Translations under genes and position numbers: made by a program | Origin: Nocardia wallacei | GTDB lineage: Bacteria; Actinomycetota; Actinomycetes; Mycobacteriales; Mycobacteriaceae | Assembly: GCF_014466955.1 (NCBI RefSeq) | Contig: NZ_AP023396.1 | Coordinates: 2,170,001-2,234,000, forward strand | Direction: 5' to 3' | DNA: 64,000 bases | The notes under the pieces: generated by a model | The model's database searches: none | Told to the model about the DNA's origin: nothing | What the model saw: the letters and a program-made list of their open reading frames with translations, nothing else | In this document: in pieces, positions 35,999 to 45,849 of the stretch | Position numbering within the stretch: position 1 is the stretch's first letter | Layout of the letters: every line of letters begins with the position of its first letter

Positions 35999-36991
35999 AT
36001 GACCTCCGAAGTGATCGCGAAGGCGAACCACCCCGGTGGGGCGGCCGTCAGGAGCACGCCACTGGATCGGATGCGGGTATGGGTGGCCGTATCGCTGGCC
36101 GCGCTGCCGACCGCGGCGGTGCTGACGGTGCTGCTGTACGGGCTCGGTCTGGCGATGGGTTTATCTGTCGCGGCTGTGATTCCGGTGCTGTGGCTGCTCT
36201 GCTGCCTCGCCTGGGGCGCGATGTACTTCCGTGGCGCGCAGCGGCGATGGCCCGCGGCGCGGTTCGGCCTGCGCCCGCCTGCCTACGCTGAGCAAGCCGG
36301 TGTGGGCGCGGCGTGGGACACGGTCGCCCGGCAGGCCGGGGCGCCGGCCGCGGCGTATTCGCTGTGGGTGCGTGACGCGGACCGCCGGGACCCGCCGCCG
36401 GACCGGGTGATCGCGATAACCACGGAGTCGCTCGCGCATTCGACGCCGCGTGAGGTGGAGGCGGTGCTGGCCCGCGAACTCGGTGCGCGGGTGCACGGCC
36501 GGGCCGCGTTCGCGCGCTTCGTGTTCCGCCGCTACAACGCCCCGGTGGTGCTCGGTGAGCGGGCACTGCTGTCCGGGCTGGTCGGCATCGGCGAGACCCT
36601 GGCGCAACGGGTGCCCGTCCGGGGCGCGCGGGTCTTCAGCGGAGTCTGGAATGCCGCGAGCCGGTTGCTGGTGGCCTGCCCGATCGTGGCCATGGCCACG
36701 GTGATCGTCGGGCTCCCGGCGGCTCTGCTGCTCCGCCTGCTGCCCGAATTCGCGTCGTTGGCGCTGGCCCCTCTCGTCCGCCGGACGGTCTACCGCGCCG
36801 ACGCGACGGCGGCCGACCTGGGATACGGGCCGGATCTGTGCGCGGTCCTGTCCCGGCACCTGCCCGAGCATCGGGCTCGCGAGTCGGATCCACTGTCGCT
36901 GTCCGCCACGGTCCTGGGTCCGACGGCCGACGAGCGGATCGGGCGGGTGCGAGACCGTCTGGACGAGCTGGCTCGGCTGACACGCACCTGA
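35999..36991 (+). CDS. M48-peptidase-like membrane protein lacking the HExxH metal site
   Basis: A 330-residue protein with two N-terminal membrane helices (about 27-75), a central domain laid out like M48/HtpX peptidases, and another hydrophobic stretch near 220-245. Where M48 enzymes have L-x-H-E-L-G-H, this protein reads VLARELGARVHG near residue 160: the Glu is kept, but both zinc His are Arg and Arg/Ala. It is therefore probably a pseudo-peptidase. ATG start at the first codon after a GTCGTGC context. Function unknown. Confidence 0.6.
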   Translation: MTSEVIAKANHPGGAAVRSTPLDRMRVWVAVSLAALPTAAVLTVLLYGLGLAMGLSVAAVIPVLWLLCCLAWGAMYFRGAQRRWPAARFGLRPPAYAEQAGVGAAWDTVARQAGAPAAAYSLWVRDADRRDPPPDRVIAITTESLAHSTPREVEAVLARELGARVHGRAAFARFVFRRYNAPVVLGERALLSGLVGIGETLAQRVPVRGARVFSGVWNAASRLLVACPIVAMATVIVGLPAALLLRLLPEFASLALAPLVRRTVYRADATAADLGYGPDLCAVLSRHLPEHRARESDPLSLSATVLGPTADERIGRVRDRLDELARLTRT

Positions 36992-37123
36992 TCCGCTCGC
37001 CCGGGTGCCTTCGCCGATCCGCGCGGGGGTGCGGCTCGGTGATCACCCGGATCATCGAAGTGCCCGATAGCTTTGGGCTGAACCGGAATTCGGTGGGCGG
37101 AATGCGCCTCGGGCGCGGAACTG

Positions 37124-38548
37124 CTACGGCTGGCAGTGGCTGTCGTGTTGGGGGAGGGCCTGATCGATGAAGTAGTTGTCGGCGGCCGCGGTGGTGCAGG
37201 TGTTGCGGCCGTAGACGCCGTGACCCCAGCCCTCGTAGGTCAGCAGCACGGAACCGGGCGTGTCGGCCGCGACGCCGGCCGCCCATTCGTACGGGGTCGA
37301 GGGGTCGTGCCGGGAGTTCATCAGCAAAACCGCTGGGGCGTCGGTGATCCGCGGCCGGTGCGGTGGGTTCGGCGGTGGCGGCCAGTTCGCGCAGATGCTG
37401 CCGGCGATCCAGGCGAAGTGGGATCGGAGCGTTCCGGCGTGCCGTTGCTGGTCGCGCCACAGCTCTTCCCACCGGGCCTGATCAGGGATGTCGAATGACC
37501 AATCGGAACAGGCGATCAGCTCCGGTGCGGGAACCGGCTCGCCGCGACGGACCGGGGCGGTGGCGGCCGTGACCACGGGTGGACGATCATCCATCGCCCG
37601 CAGCTCGTCGGCCGAGCGCCGCCAGTCGGGCTGGTACAGCGATTGCAGTGCGGTATGGCTCAGTTCCGTCGGCCCCAACGGTTTTCCGGCCGGATCGGAC
37701 AGTTCGCCGCGCAGCGCGCGGCCGTACAGCCGATCGAACAGTGCGGGCACATCGGTGCCGTGCAGCGAGCAGGCGGATACCCGCTCGCACCAGGATACGA
37801 ACTCGGCGAACGCGTCTCGGCCGCCGTGCGCCTCGGTGGCGAGGAATTCGGTCCCGGCCAGGCTGTGGTCGTCGATGCTGTCGAGCACCATCGCACGAAC
37901 CCGCCTCGGGAACAGTTCGAGATATGCCTGGCCCGACATGGTTCCGTACGATCTGCCGTACAGGCTGACGGTCTCCTCGCCCAGTGCGTTCCGCAGCGCG
38001 TCGACGTCTCGCGCCACGCTCGCGCTGTCGAGGTGATCGAACAGCGGCCCGGTGTACTCCCGGCAGCTGTCCACGAGTTCCCTTGTATACGAGGCCACTT
38101 CGGTGAGTCGGCCACCGGCATCGGGTACCAGGTTCGGCCGCGTCGCGGCGAGACCGGCATCGCAGCGCAGCGGATGACTGCGCCGCACGCCGCGAGGATC
38201 GAAACCGACAAGGTCGAAACGCTCCCGCAACGCCGGAGAGAAGCGATCGCCGTGCAGCAGCTCGTCCACTCCGGAGGTGCCGGGACCGCCCGGCAGGGAT
38301 ATCAGGGTGCCGATCCGGCCGGGGTCGCGGGTTCGCTTCCGCGCCACGGCCATATCGATGGCCGGGCCCTCGGGCTGGGACCAGTCGACCGGCACCGCGA
38401 TGGTCGCGCATTCGACTTCGGCGTTCTCTGCGCACGGCCGCCAATCCAGGCTCGGCGCCCGGGTGGCCGCGGTGGTGCACGCGGCCAGGCCGGCCGCGAG
38501 GCCCAACAGGGCCGAGACCATCGGAAGGACGCTTCGCCGCAATCGCAT
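37124..38548 (-). CDS. Exported alpha/beta hydrolase, TAP-like (tripeptidyl aminopeptidase family)
   Basis: A 474-residue lipoprotein hydrolase. The signal peptide ends in lipobox LAAC (about residue 25). The catalytic Ser lies in the elbow LYGRSYGTMSGQ near 210, and the Asp is in SRHDPSTPYEW and the His in GWGHGVYG near the end. The oxyanion segment LISLPGGPGTSG fits peptidase family S33 with a TAP-like C-terminal domain. Such enzymes, including mycobacterial SlpD/CaeA-type proteases and esterases, act in the cell envelope. The ATG giving MRLRRSVLPM is chosen because the signal peptide begins there. Confidence 0.88.
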   Translation of the reverse strand: MRLRRSVLPMVSALLGLAAGLAACTTAATRAPSLDWRPCAENAEVECATIAVPVDWSQPEGPAIDMAVARKRTRDPGRIGTLISLPGGPGTSGVDELLHGDRFSPALRERFDLVGFDPRGVRRSHPLRCDAGLAATRPNLVPDAGGRLTEVASYTRELVDSCREYTGPLFDHLDSASVARDVDALRNALGEETVSLYGRSYGTMSGQAYLELFPRRVRAMVLDSIDDHSLAGTEFLATEAHGGRDAFAEFVSWCERVSACSLHGTDVPALFDRLYGRALRGELSDPAGKPLGPTELSHTALQSLYQPDWRRSADELRAMDDRPPVVTAATAPVRRGEPVPAPELIACSDWSFDIPDQARWEELWRDQQRHAGTLRSHFAWIAGSICANWPPPPNPPHRPRITDAPAVLLMNSRHDPSTPYEWAAGVAADTPGSVLLTYEGWGHGVYGRNTCTTAAADNYFIDQALPQHDSHCQP

Positions 38549-38708
38549 GGGTGGAGCATGGCGGGCCTGGCCACGCCTCGGCATCACCGTGCAGAGGGAT
38601 TCCGGGCTCGCTCTCGGGTAGGGGATCGCGGTACTTCTCGTCCGTCTCGCGCGGACTTGCCGCGTGGTCCCGGTTCGCGGAGCGCCATCGGCGGCACGCC
38701 CACGGCGG

Positions 38709-39713
38709 TCAGCGGACCTCGGCGAGCGTGACCGGCCGGTGTTCCCGCCGGGACAGCTCGCAGGCTTCGGCGATATAGAACGCCTCCAGGGCTTCCCGCG
38801 GCCCGCACGGGTTCTCGGCCCGCCCGGCGGCAACCTCGGTGAAGACCGATAGTTCCGCGGCGTAGGCGCGGCCGAAGCGCTCCAGGAAACCGGGATGCGC
38901 CGGGAAGGGTGACGCCGGGTGGTCCGGCTCCATCGAGCGCAGCGGCGCCCGGTCGCCCAGCCCGACAACGGCATTGCCGCGCGAGCCCAGCGCCTCGAGG
39001 CGGACGTCGTATCCGGCGCCGTTGTAGCGGCTCAGCGAAACCGTCGCCAGCGCACCGTCGTCCAGCCGCAGTAGCGCCGCGGCGGTGTCCACGTCGCCGG
39101 CGTCGGCGAAGAACCGCTCACCGCGGTTGGCGCCGAGCACGAACACCTCGCTCACCTCGCGCCCGGTGACCCAGCGGATGATGTCGAAATCGTGGACGCC
39201 GCAGTCCCGGAACAGGCCCCCGGAGCGCGGAATGTAGTGCGCCGGAGGCGGTGCCGGGTCGAGAGTGGTGGCGCGCAGCGTATGCAACCAGCCCAGTTCG
39301 CCGGACGCCACGGCGGCGCGCGCGGCGGTGTACCCGGCGTCGAATCGGCGCTGGAAACCGACCTGCAAGGGAACGCCTGCGTTCTCGACGTGCCGGATTA
39401 CCGCGAGCGTGCCCGCGATATCGGCAGCGACCGGCTTCTCACAGAACACCGGGATGCCGCGATCGGCCGCCGCGACGACGAGTTCGGGGTGCGAATCGGT
39501 CGCGGTGGCGACCACCAGCCCCGCGATGTCCGAAGCCAGGAGGGTTTCGATGTCGGGGGCGAACTCGGCGCCGAGTTTGGTGGCCGTGGCCCGTGCGCGT
39601 TCGGCGTCGGCGTCGGCGACGACGACCTCGCTCACCGTGGGCAAGGCTTTCAGGATCTCGGCGTGCGCGCTGCCGATCCGGCCCGTGCCGGCGAGGCCCA
39701 CCCTGATGGTCAT
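38709..39713 (-). CDS. iolG: Gfo/Idh/MocA oxidoreductase, probable inositol 2-dehydrogenase
   Basis: A 334-residue NAD(P)-dependent dehydrogenase: Rossmann start VGLAGTGRIGSAHAEIL, the family catalytic Lys in FCEKPVAADIAG, and GLFRDCGVHDFDIIRWVTG with the His and Asp used in proton transfer by inositol dehydrogenases. It should oxidise myo-inositol to scyllo-inosose, the first step of the pathway. It overlaps the LacI regulator gene by four bases (ATGA) and is thus its operon partner, divergent from the iolE-transporter-iolC-iolD unit. Specificity for inositol comes from context, not from residues alone. Confidence 0.8.
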   Translation of the reverse strand: MTIRVGLAGTGRIGSAHAEILKALPTVSEVVVADADAERARATATKLGAEFAPDIETLLASDIAGLVVATATDSHPELVVAAADRGIPVFCEKPVAADIAGTLAVIRHVENAGVPLQVGFQRRFDAGYTAARAAVASGELGWLHTLRATTLDPAPPPAHYIPRSGGLFRDCGVHDFDIIRWVTGREVSEVFVLGANRGERFFADAGDVDTAAALLRLDDGALATVSLSRYNGAGYDVRLEALGSRGNAVVGLGDRAPLRSMEPDHPASPFPAHPGFLERFGRAYAAELSVFTEVAAGRAENPCGPREALEAFYIAEACELSRREHRPVTLAEVR

Positions 39714-40720
39714 GACGAACTCCTGGGCGGGGCCGTGGTCGCGCGGACGACCAGCGACGGTGGCACGCGCATGCGCACCGGGGCGGAGCGCTCGTCACGC
39801 AGCCGTTCGATCAGCGCCGCCATGGCGAGGCGGCCGATCTCGACGCGGGGCTGGTCGACAGTGGTCAGCGAGATGTGGTGCAGGGCGGCCAGCGACGAGT
39901 TGTCGTAGCCGACGAGCGAAACGTCTTGCGGGACCCGTAGTCCGGCCTCCGCCAGCGCGGACATCGCGCCGACGGCGTTGAAGTCGTTGCCGCACAGCAG
40001 GGCGGTGGGAAAATCGTTGGGGGAGAAAAGGTTCAGCAGCGTGCGTACGGCCGCCATCCCGGCCGCGTCGGTGTGCTCGCTCGGCACCACCAGGGGCTCG
40101 AGGCCGTGGCGGCGCATGGCGGCCAGGTAGCCGCGCCGCCGTGGTGTCGCCGTGAACGCCGCGCCGCCGTCGAAATGCACGATCCGCCGATGTCCCAGCG
40201 ACACCAGGTGATCCACGGCCAGCCCCGCGCCGGTTTCACCGTCGTCGTTGACGGTGTCGATGCCGGGGACCACGGAACTGCGTGACACCAGCACCACCGG
40301 GTAGTGGCGGGCCGTCTCGCGGATGGCCGCCGCGGGCAGCACCGGTGAGAGCAGGATGATCCCGCCGGGGCGGAACGACTGCAGGCTGTCCAGGGCGGTG
40401 CGCTCGCGAGAGGCGTTGCGGCAGCCGGTATTCAGAATCAGCTCCAGGCCGGCCTGCTGCGCGGTGGCATCCATGCCCTCCACGACGTCGGCGAAGAACG
40501 CGTTGCGCAGATCCGAGACCAGCACGCCGACGATATTCGAGGTGCGGCTGGCCAGGGACCGCGCCATGGCGTGCGGCTGGTAGCCGAGTTCCTCGGCCGC
40601 TCGCAGCACGGCGCGCCGCCGCTGCTCGCTCACCTTCGGCGACCCGCGCATGACCAGCGACACCAGCGCACGGGATACACCCGCCTCGGCGGCGACGTCG
40701 TCCATCGTCGGTCGGGTCAT
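39710..40720 (-). CDS. LacI family transcriptional repressor of the inositol cluster
   Basis: A 336-residue repressor. The N-terminal LacI HTH (TMDDVAAEAGVSRALVSLVM) is followed by the hinge helix and a periplasmic-binding-like sensor domain (NIVGVLVSDLRNAFFADVVE; SLVGYDNSSLAALHHISLTT). It should repress both its own operon and the divergent catabolic operon and be released by a pathway sugar or its phosphate. Two LacI-type palindromes in the divergent region fit. It lies upstream of, and overlaps, the dehydrogenase gene. Confidence 0.92.
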   Translation of the reverse strand: MTRPTMDDVAAEAGVSRALVSLVMRGSPKVSEQRRRAVLRAAEELGYQPHAMARSLASRTSNIVGVLVSDLRNAFFADVVEGMDATAQQAGLELILNTGCRNASRERTALDSLQSFRPGGIILLSPVLPAAAIRETARHYPVVLVSRSSVVPGIDTVNDDGETGAGLAVDHLVSLGHRRIVHFDGGAAFTATPRRRGYLAAMRRHGLEPLVVPSEHTDAAGMAAVRTLLNLFSPNDFPTALLCGNDFNAVGAMSALAEAGLRVPQDVSLVGYDNSSLAALHHISLTTVDQPRVEIGRLAMAALIERLRDERSAPVRMRVPPSLVVRATTAPPRSSS

Positions 40721-40798
40721 CGTGGTCTCCCGGAGTGATCGAACGCGGCGGATCTCCTCGCGTGCCGTGCACGTTACAGCTTCGGGTGTGCGGGCACA

Positions 40799-40812
40799 AT
40801 AGAGCGCTCCAA
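40799..40812. promoter_or_regulatory. LacI-type operator near the repressor gene
   Basis: ATAGAGCGCTCCAA is centred on the palindrome GAGCGCTC (40802-40809) and matches 12 of 14 positions of the second operator TTGGAGCGCTCCAA. It lies 79 bases before the repressor start and suggests autoregulation. Confidence 0.7.
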
Positions 40813-40904
40813 TACCGAATTCATGAAACTTCCGGCGGTCGTTCTACTTCGGTTGATGACATATCTGCACAGGTAGAGGCGCTTGGCCCGCAATCGTATG
40901 TTTC

Positions 40905-40948
40905 TTGACACGAGAGTGATCCGGGTTACATAGTTGGAGCGCTCCAAC
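40905..40948 (+). promoter_or_regulatory. Promoter and LacI operator of the iolE operon
   Basis: TTGACA (40905-40910), 16 bases, then TACATA (40927-40932) form a good promoter. The perfect 16-bp palindrome GTTGGAGCGCTCCAAC (40933-40948) abuts the -10 box, where a bound LacI protein would block initiation. The two operator centres are about 135 bases apart, allowing looping. Confidence 0.8.
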
Positions 40949-40983
40949 GGATGGAATGCACCCCGACAGGCCGGAGAAGTCCT

Positions 40984-41886
40984 ATGACCGAACCGCTGTA
41001 TCCGCTGCGAATCGCCGCCGCGCCGATCTCCTGGGGCGTATGCGAAGTCCCCGGCTGGGGCCACGTGCTGGACGCGGGCACCGTGCTGTCGGAGATGACG
41101 GCGCTGGGCATCACCGCCACCGAATTCGGCCCGCCCGGATATCTGCCGGGTCGCCCGGACGCCGTGCGGGATTTGCTCGATCGGTACGGGATCACCGCGA
41201 TCGGCGGCTTCCTGGCGCTGCCGCTGCACAGATCCACCGGCCACGCCCTCGCCGCCGCCGCGACCGCCGCGGCCCACTACGCCGCCACGGGGGCCGAGGT
41301 CCTGGTGCTGGCGGCGGCCACCGGATCCGGCGGCTACGACACCCGCCCGCCGCTCGGGGCGCACGAGTGGCGCACGCTCATCGATACGGCGGCGACCATC
41401 CGCGACATCGCCGCCGAACACGGCCTGCGCACCGTGCTGCATCCGCATGTGGGCACGCACGTGGAGAGCGAGGCCGAGGTGGACCGCTTCCTCGCCGACT
41501 CCGAGCTGGACCTCTGCCTCGACACCGGTCATCTGCTGATCGGGGGCGCCGACCCGGTGCGGCTGGCCCGCCGCCACGCCGACCGCATCGGTCACATTCA
41601 CCTCAAGGATGTCCGGAACGCGCTCGCACACGAGATACGCAGGGGAACAATGGATTACAGCCAGGCCGTGCGGCGGGGCCTCTACGCTCCGCTGGGAGAG
41701 GGGGATGTCGACATCGAGGCCCTGGTGCGGTGCGTGCGGCAGGCGGGCTACCGAGGCTGGTATGTGCTCGAGCAGGACACGGCGCTGGCCCCGGACGACA
41801 CCGAGGCCGTGCCGAGCCGCGACACCGCCCGCAGCCTCCGCTACCTCGCCGAACTCGGCACCGCCCCGCAGTCGGCGCGAATCTAG
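40984..41886 (+). CDS. iolE: Sugar-phosphate isomerase/epimerase-type protein, probable inosose dehydratase
   Basis: A 300-residue AP-endonuclease-2-type TIM barrel. The start IAAAPISWGVCEVPGWGHVL resembles the PI(N/S)W motif of IolE, and metal ligands are visible (VLHPHVGTHVESE, DLCLDTGHLLIGG, RIGHIHLKDVR, WYVLEQD). IolE dehydrates scyllo-inosose to a trihydroxycyclohexane-dione. The ATG follows GGAGAAG. First gene of the operon; the binding protein starts 10 bases after its stop. The assignment leans on neighbours iolC and iolD. Confidence 0.8.
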   Translation: MTEPLYPLRIAAAPISWGVCEVPGWGHVLDAGTVLSEMTALGITATEFGPPGYLPGRPDAVRDLLDRYGITAIGGFLALPLHRSTGHALAAAATAAAHYAATGAEVLVLAAATGSGGYDTRPPLGAHEWRTLIDTAATIRDIAAEHGLRTVLHPHVGTHVESEAEVDRFLADSELDLCLDTGHLLIGGADPVRLARRHADRIGHIHLKDVRNALAHEIRRGTMDYSQAVRRGLYAPLGEGDVDIEALVRCVRQAGYRGWYVLEQDTALAPDDTEAVPSRDTARSLRYLAELGTAPQSARI

Positions 41887-41895
41887 GTTGAAACC

Positions 41896-43029
41896 ATGAC
41901 GACGAAACCTCGGCCGCTCCGCGGCAAGCATGGCAGGCGGCACTTGCTGCCAACCATGCGGCACAGTTGGCGAGGGGTGCTGCCAACCGCGCGGCACGGT
42001 TGGCGAGGGGTGCTGCCAACCATGCGGCACAGTTGGCGCGCGTTGCTGACCATGGGGCACGGTTGGTGGCGGGTGGTGCCGTGGCTGGCCGTCGGTGTGC
42101 TGGTGGCCGCGTGCAGTGGGCCGGGGGGTGACGCTCCGGTCGGGCAGACTCGGGTGCCGGTGGCCGCGGGCACACTCGAGTCCGTTGCGGTGGTTTCGCA
42201 CGGCACGCCCGGCGACGCGTTCTGGAATGTGGTGAAGAACGGTGCCGAGGCCGCGGGTGAGGACCTCGGGGTGCGTGTCGAGTACAACTCGGCGGGTGAT
42301 CCCGGCGAGCAGGCCAAGCTCGTCGACAACGCGGTCGCGCAGGGTGTCGACGGACTGGTGGTGTCGTTGGCGAACCCGCAGGCGCTGGGGCCGTCCGTCG
42401 AACGGGCCGTGGCCGCCGGCATTCCCGTGGTGACCATCAATTCGGGCGAGGCCGAGAGCGCGAAGCTCGGCGCGATCGGGCACGTCGGCCAGAGTGAGCG
42501 GACGGCGGGCGAGGCGGCGGGGCGGCGGTTGCGGGAGGCGGGGAAGTCCAAGCTGCTCTGCGTCATCCACGAGGCCGGGAATGTGAGTGCCGCCGAGCGC
42601 TGCGGCGGCGCGATCCAGGGCTTCGGCAACGCCGCGACGCTTCAGGTCGATATCAACAACCCCACCGACGCGCAATCGCGGATCAAGGGCGCACTGGAGG
42701 CGGACCGGTCCCTCGACGCGGTGCTCGCGCTGAATTCGCAGATCGCCGCCCGCGCCGTGGCGGCCGCGGGCGAGTCGCGGTCCGGCGCCACGGTCGCCAC
42801 CTTCGACCTGAACTCCGAAGTGGTGGCGGCGATCCGGGCGGGCACGCTGCTGTTCGCCGTGGATCAGCAGCAGTACGAGCAGGGCTATCTGCCGGTGGTG
42901 ATGCTGCGCCTGTACCGCACCAACCTCAACGCGGTCGGCGGCGGCCGTCCGGTCCAGACGGGGCCGGCGTTCGTCGACTCCGGCAACGTCGACGCCATCG
43001 CCGAGCTGGTGGCGCAGGGCACTCGCTGA
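41896..43029 (+). CDS. ABC sugar/cyclitol importer, substrate-binding lipoprotein
   Basis: A periplasmic-binding protein of the ribose/inositol class (peripla_BP_4): [40 protein letters not shown], and [20 protein letters not shown]. The lipoprotein signal peptide is [13 protein letters not shown]. If translation starts at the ATG at 41896, a 52-residue, 11-residue-repeat extension ([14 protein letters not shown]) comes before the signal peptide; a later ATG at 42052 would give a normal-length signal peptide but lacks an obvious ribosome site. It works with the permease and ATPase downstream to import the substrate, probably inositol or a related sugar. Confidence 0.85.
   Translation: MTTKPRPLRGKHGRRHLLPTMRHSWRGVLPTARHGWRGVLPTMRHSWRALLTMGHGWWRVVPWLAVGVLVAACSGPGGDAPVGQTRVPVAAGTLESVAVVSHGTPGDAFWNVVKNGAEAAGEDLGVRVEYNSAGDPGEQAKLVDNAVAQGVDGLVVSLANPQALGPSVERAVAAGIPVVTINSGEAESAKLGAIGHVGQSERTAGEAAGRRLREAGKSKLLCVIHEAGNVSAAERCGGAIQGFGNAATLQVDINNPTDAQSRIKGALEADRSLDAVLALNSQIAARAVAAAGESRSGATVATFDLNSEVVAAIRAGTLLFAVDQQQYEQGYLPVVMLRLYRTNLNAVGGGRPVQTGPAFVDSGNVDAIAELVAQGTR
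41926..42070 (+). repeat. 33-bp in-frame tandem repeats at the start of the binding-protein gene
   Basis: About four copies of a 33-bp unit encoding 11 residues each. Each unit carries GTTGGC and GCCAAC, which can pair as a six-bp stem (41966-41971 with 41982-41987; 41999-42004 with 42015-42020). It therefore also forms serial hairpins in the mRNA leader. Confidence 0.8.
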
Positions 43030-43046
43030 GGACAGGAGTGGACGAG

Positions 43047-44096
43047 ATGAGTGTTGCCACAACCGCTTCGGACACCGGCCCGGCCGAGGACCGGCGGGCC
43101 ACGCTGCTCGAGCGGATCGTCGTGCGGCCGGAGATAGGCGCCGCGCTCGGCGCGGTGCTGGTGTTCGTGTTCTTCTCGGTGATCACCGAGAAATTCCTCA
43201 GCCCGCTCGGCATCGCCACCTGGCTCGACGACGCCTCCACCCTCGGCATCATGGCGGTCGCCGTGGCGCTGTTGATGATCGGCGGCGAGTTCGACCTCTC
43301 GGCGGGTGTGATGACCGCCTCGACCGCATTGGTGACGGCGTTGCTCGCGGTCGAGGCGGGCTGGAACGTGTGGCCGGCGCTGTTGGTGTCGCTGCTGTTC
43401 GCGCTGGCGGTCGGGGCGCTCAACGGCTGGCTGGTGATGCGTACCGGGCTGCCGAGCTTCATCGTCACCCTCGGCACCTTTCTGGCGCTGCAGGGCGTCA
43501 ATCTCGGTGTCACCCGGTTGGTGACCGGCACGGTGCAGGTGTCGGGCCTGCGGTCCGCACCGGGATATTCCTCGGCCGGTTGGGTTTTCGCCTCGACGAC
43601 CGATATCGGTGCGGCGCGGATACAGGCCTCGGTGGTGTGGTGGATCGTCCTCACCGCATCGGCCGCGCTGGTGCTGATGCGCACCCGGTTCGGCAACTGG
43701 GTCTTCGCCGTCGGCGGCGCGCCCGCCAGTGCCCGCGCCGTCGGCGTGCCCGCGGTGCGGACCAAGATCATCCTCTTCATGACCACCGCGTTCGCGGGCT
43801 GGGTGGTCGGGTCCTGCAACGTCCTGCGGTTCGCCAGCGTGCAGGCCAACCAGGGGGTCGGCCTGGAATTCCAGTTCATCATCGCCGCCGTGGTCGGCGG
43901 CTGCCTGCTCACCGGCGGGTTCGGGTCGGTGATCGGCGCGGCGGTCGGTGCGCTGATCTTCGGCATGGCACGGCAGGGCATCGTGTTCGCGCGCTGGGAC
44001 AGCGACTGGTTCATGTTGTTTCTCGGTGTGCTGCTGTTGTCGGCCGTGCTGGTCAACAACGCGTTCGAGAAACGGGCGGAGAGGGTGCGGCGATGA
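43047..44096 (+). CDS. ABC sugar/cyclitol importer, permease
   Basis: A 349-residue permease of the branched-chain/ribose BPD_transp_2 type with eight or more membrane helices; the motif [20 protein letters not shown] is the family signature near residue 82, and [20 protein letters not shown] the second. The ATG at 43047 is used because AGGAG precedes it by eight bases; an upstream GTG (43038) is also open. It overlaps the ATPase start (ATGA). Confidence 0.92.
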   Translation: MSVATTASDTGPAEDRRATLLERIVVRPEIGAALGAVLVFVFFSVITEKFLSPLGIATWLDDASTLGIMAVAVALLMIGGEFDLSAGVMTASTALVTALLAVEAGWNVWPALLVSLLFALAVGALNGWLVMRTGLPSFIVTLGTFLALQGVNLGVTRLVTGTVQVSGLRSAPGYSSAGWVFASTTDIGAARIQASVVWWIVLTASAALVLMRTRFGNWVFAVGGAPASARAVGVPAVRTKIILFMTTAFAGWVVGSCNVLRFASVQANQGVGLEFQFIIAAVVGGCLLTGGFGSVIGAAVGALIFGMARQGIVFARWDSDWFMLFLGVLLLSAVLVNNAFEKRAERVRR

Positions 44097-44875
44097 CGGC
44101 GCCACTGATCGAAACCATCGGAGTCGGAAAGAGTTACGGCGGCGTGGTGGCGTTGCGCGACGTGTCGACAGTGGTCGAGGCGGGCCGGGTCACCTGCGTG
44201 CTGGGCGACAACGGCGCGGGCAAGTCGACATTGATCAAGATCCTCGCGGGTGCGCACCGGCACGACACCGGCGAGCTCCGCGTCGAGGGCACACCGACCG
44301 TATTCGGGTCTCCCCGAGCGGCTCTCGATGCCGGGATCGCCACCGTCTACCAGGATCTGGCGGTGGTGCCGCTGATGAGCGTGTGGCGCAACTTCGTGCT
44401 CGGTTCCGAACCGACCGTCGGCGTCGGCCCGTTCCGCCTGCTCGATCGGCGCAAGAGTACGGAGATCACCCGCACAGCGCTGTCGGACATGGGCATCGAC
44501 CTACGCGATCTGGAGCAGCCGGTCGGCACGCTGTCCGGTGGGCAGCGCCAGTGCATCGCCATCGCGCGTGCGGTGCACTACGGCGCGAAGGTGCTGATCC
44601 TCGACGAGCCGACCGCGGCGCTGGGTGTCAAGCAGGCCGGCGTGGTGCTGCGCTATGTCGTGCAGGCCCGTGACCGGGGCCTGGGCGTCGTTCTCATCAC
44701 CCACAATCCGCAGCACGCCTATCCGGTGGGCGACCGGTTCCTGCTGCTCGAGCGGGGATCGGTGCTCGGCTCCTACGAGAAGTCCGAGATCGATCTGCCG
44801 GAACTGACCCGGCAGATGGCCGGTGGCGCGGAACTGGAAGCGCTGCAACACGAATTGAGGCGGGTGGTGCCGTGA
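44093..44875 (+). CDS. ABC sugar/cyclitol importer, ATP-binding protein
   Basis: A 260-residue ATPase: Walker [10 protein letters not shown] near residue 40, Q-loop [11 protein letters not shown], signature LSGGQRQ near 145, Walker [13 protein letters not shown], and switch His in VLITHNPQH. It has a single nucleotide-binding domain, half the size of RbsA/MglA, so the transporter uses two copies. It overlaps the permease gene and the iolC gene by four bases each, so the unit is tightly coupled. Confidence 0.94.
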   Translation: MTAPLIETIGVGKSYGGVVALRDVSTVVEAGRVTCVLGDNGAGKSTLIKILAGAHRHDTGELRVEGTPTVFGSPRAALDAGIATVYQDLAVVPLMSVWRNFVLGSEPTVGVGPFRLLDRRKSTEITRTALSDMGIDLRDLEQPVGTLSGGQRQCIAIARAVHYGAKVLILDEPTAALGVKQAGVVLRYVVQARDRGLGVVLITHNPQHAYPVGDRFLLLERGSVLGSYEKSEIDLPELTRQMAGGAELEALQHELRRVVP

Positions 44876-45849
44876 GTGACTCGCCACTGGAGGCGCTGAC
44901 CGTCGGCCGCGTCGGCGTGGACCTGTATCCGCTGCAGAGCGGCGTGCCGCTGGCCGAGGTGCGGACCTTCGCGAAGTCTCTCGGCGGCACCGCGACCAAT
45001 GTCGCCGTCGCCGCCGCCCGATTGGGCCGCCGCAGCGCGGTGCTGACCAAGGTCGGCCCGGACGGTTTCGGGGACTTCGTGCGCACGGCGCTCACCGAGT
45101 TCGGCGTCCGCGCCCACTACGTGTCGACGGCGCCGGAACTGCGGACACCCGTGGTGTTCTGCGAACTGAATCCACCGGCGGATCCGCCCCTGCTGTTCTA
45201 CCGCGCGCCGCTCGCGCCCGATCTGACCCTCACCCCGGACGATGTGCCCTGGGAGGTCGTGGAAACGGTTCCGCTGCTATGGGTTACGGGGACCGGTGTC
45301 AGTGCCGAGCCCGGCCGTTCGACCCAGCGGGCGATGCTGGAGCGGCGCGCGCGATTCGGCCACACCGTGCTGGACCTGGACTATCGGCCGATGTTCTGGC
45401 CCGATCTCGCGACCGCGCGCCGCGAGATCGGCTGGATGCTCGAGCACGTGAATGTGGTGGTGGGTAACCGGATCGAGGCGGAGGTGGCGGTCGGCAGCGC
45501 CGATCCCGACGCGGCCGCCGATCGGCTGCTGGCTCGCGGCGTGCGGCTCGCGCTGATCAAATGCGGCGCCGAGGGCGTGCTGGCCGCCACCGCCGCGGCA
45601 CGCTGGACGGTCCCGGCCTGCCCGGTGGAGGTGGTGTGCGGGCTCGGCGCGGGCGACGGCTTCGGCGGCGCGCTCGTGCACGGGCTGCTGTCGGGCTGGG
45701 ACCCGCTCCGCCTCGCCACCTACGCGAACGCGGCCGGGGCGCTGGTCGCCGCGCGGCTGGCGTGTGCCGATGCCATGCCCACCGCCGCGGAAATCGAGGC
45801 CATGGTGGATACGAACGGATCGGCGGAGAGGTTGCCGCTATGCGATTGA
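44872..45849 (+). CDS. iolC: PfkB-family kinase, probable 5-dehydro-2-deoxygluconokinase
   Basis: A 325-residue ribokinase-type sugar kinase: [20 protein letters not shown] and the [15 protein letters not shown] signature near the start, and the ATP/anion-hole motif [19 protein letters not shown] with catalytic Asp near 265. The VGVDLYPLQ start is characteristic of actinobacterial IolC, which phosphorylates 2-deoxy-5-keto-gluconate. The GTG start overlaps the ATPase stop, and its end overlaps iolD by 10 bases. Confidence 0.85.
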   Translation: MSDSPLEALTVGRVGVDLYPLQSGVPLAEVRTFAKSLGGTATNVAVAAARLGRRSAVLTKVGPDGFGDFVRTALTEFGVRAHYVSTAPELRTPVVFCELNPPADPPLLFYRAPLAPDLTLTPDDVPWEVVETVPLLWVTGTGVSAEPGRSTQRAMLERRARFGHTVLDLDYRPMFWPDLATARREIGWMLEHVNVVVGNRIEAEVAVGSADPDAAADRLLARGVRLALIKCGAEGVLAATAAARWTVPACPVEVVCGLGAGDGFGGALVHGLLSGWDPLRLATYANAAGALVAARLACADAMPTAAEIEAMVDTNGSAERLPLCD

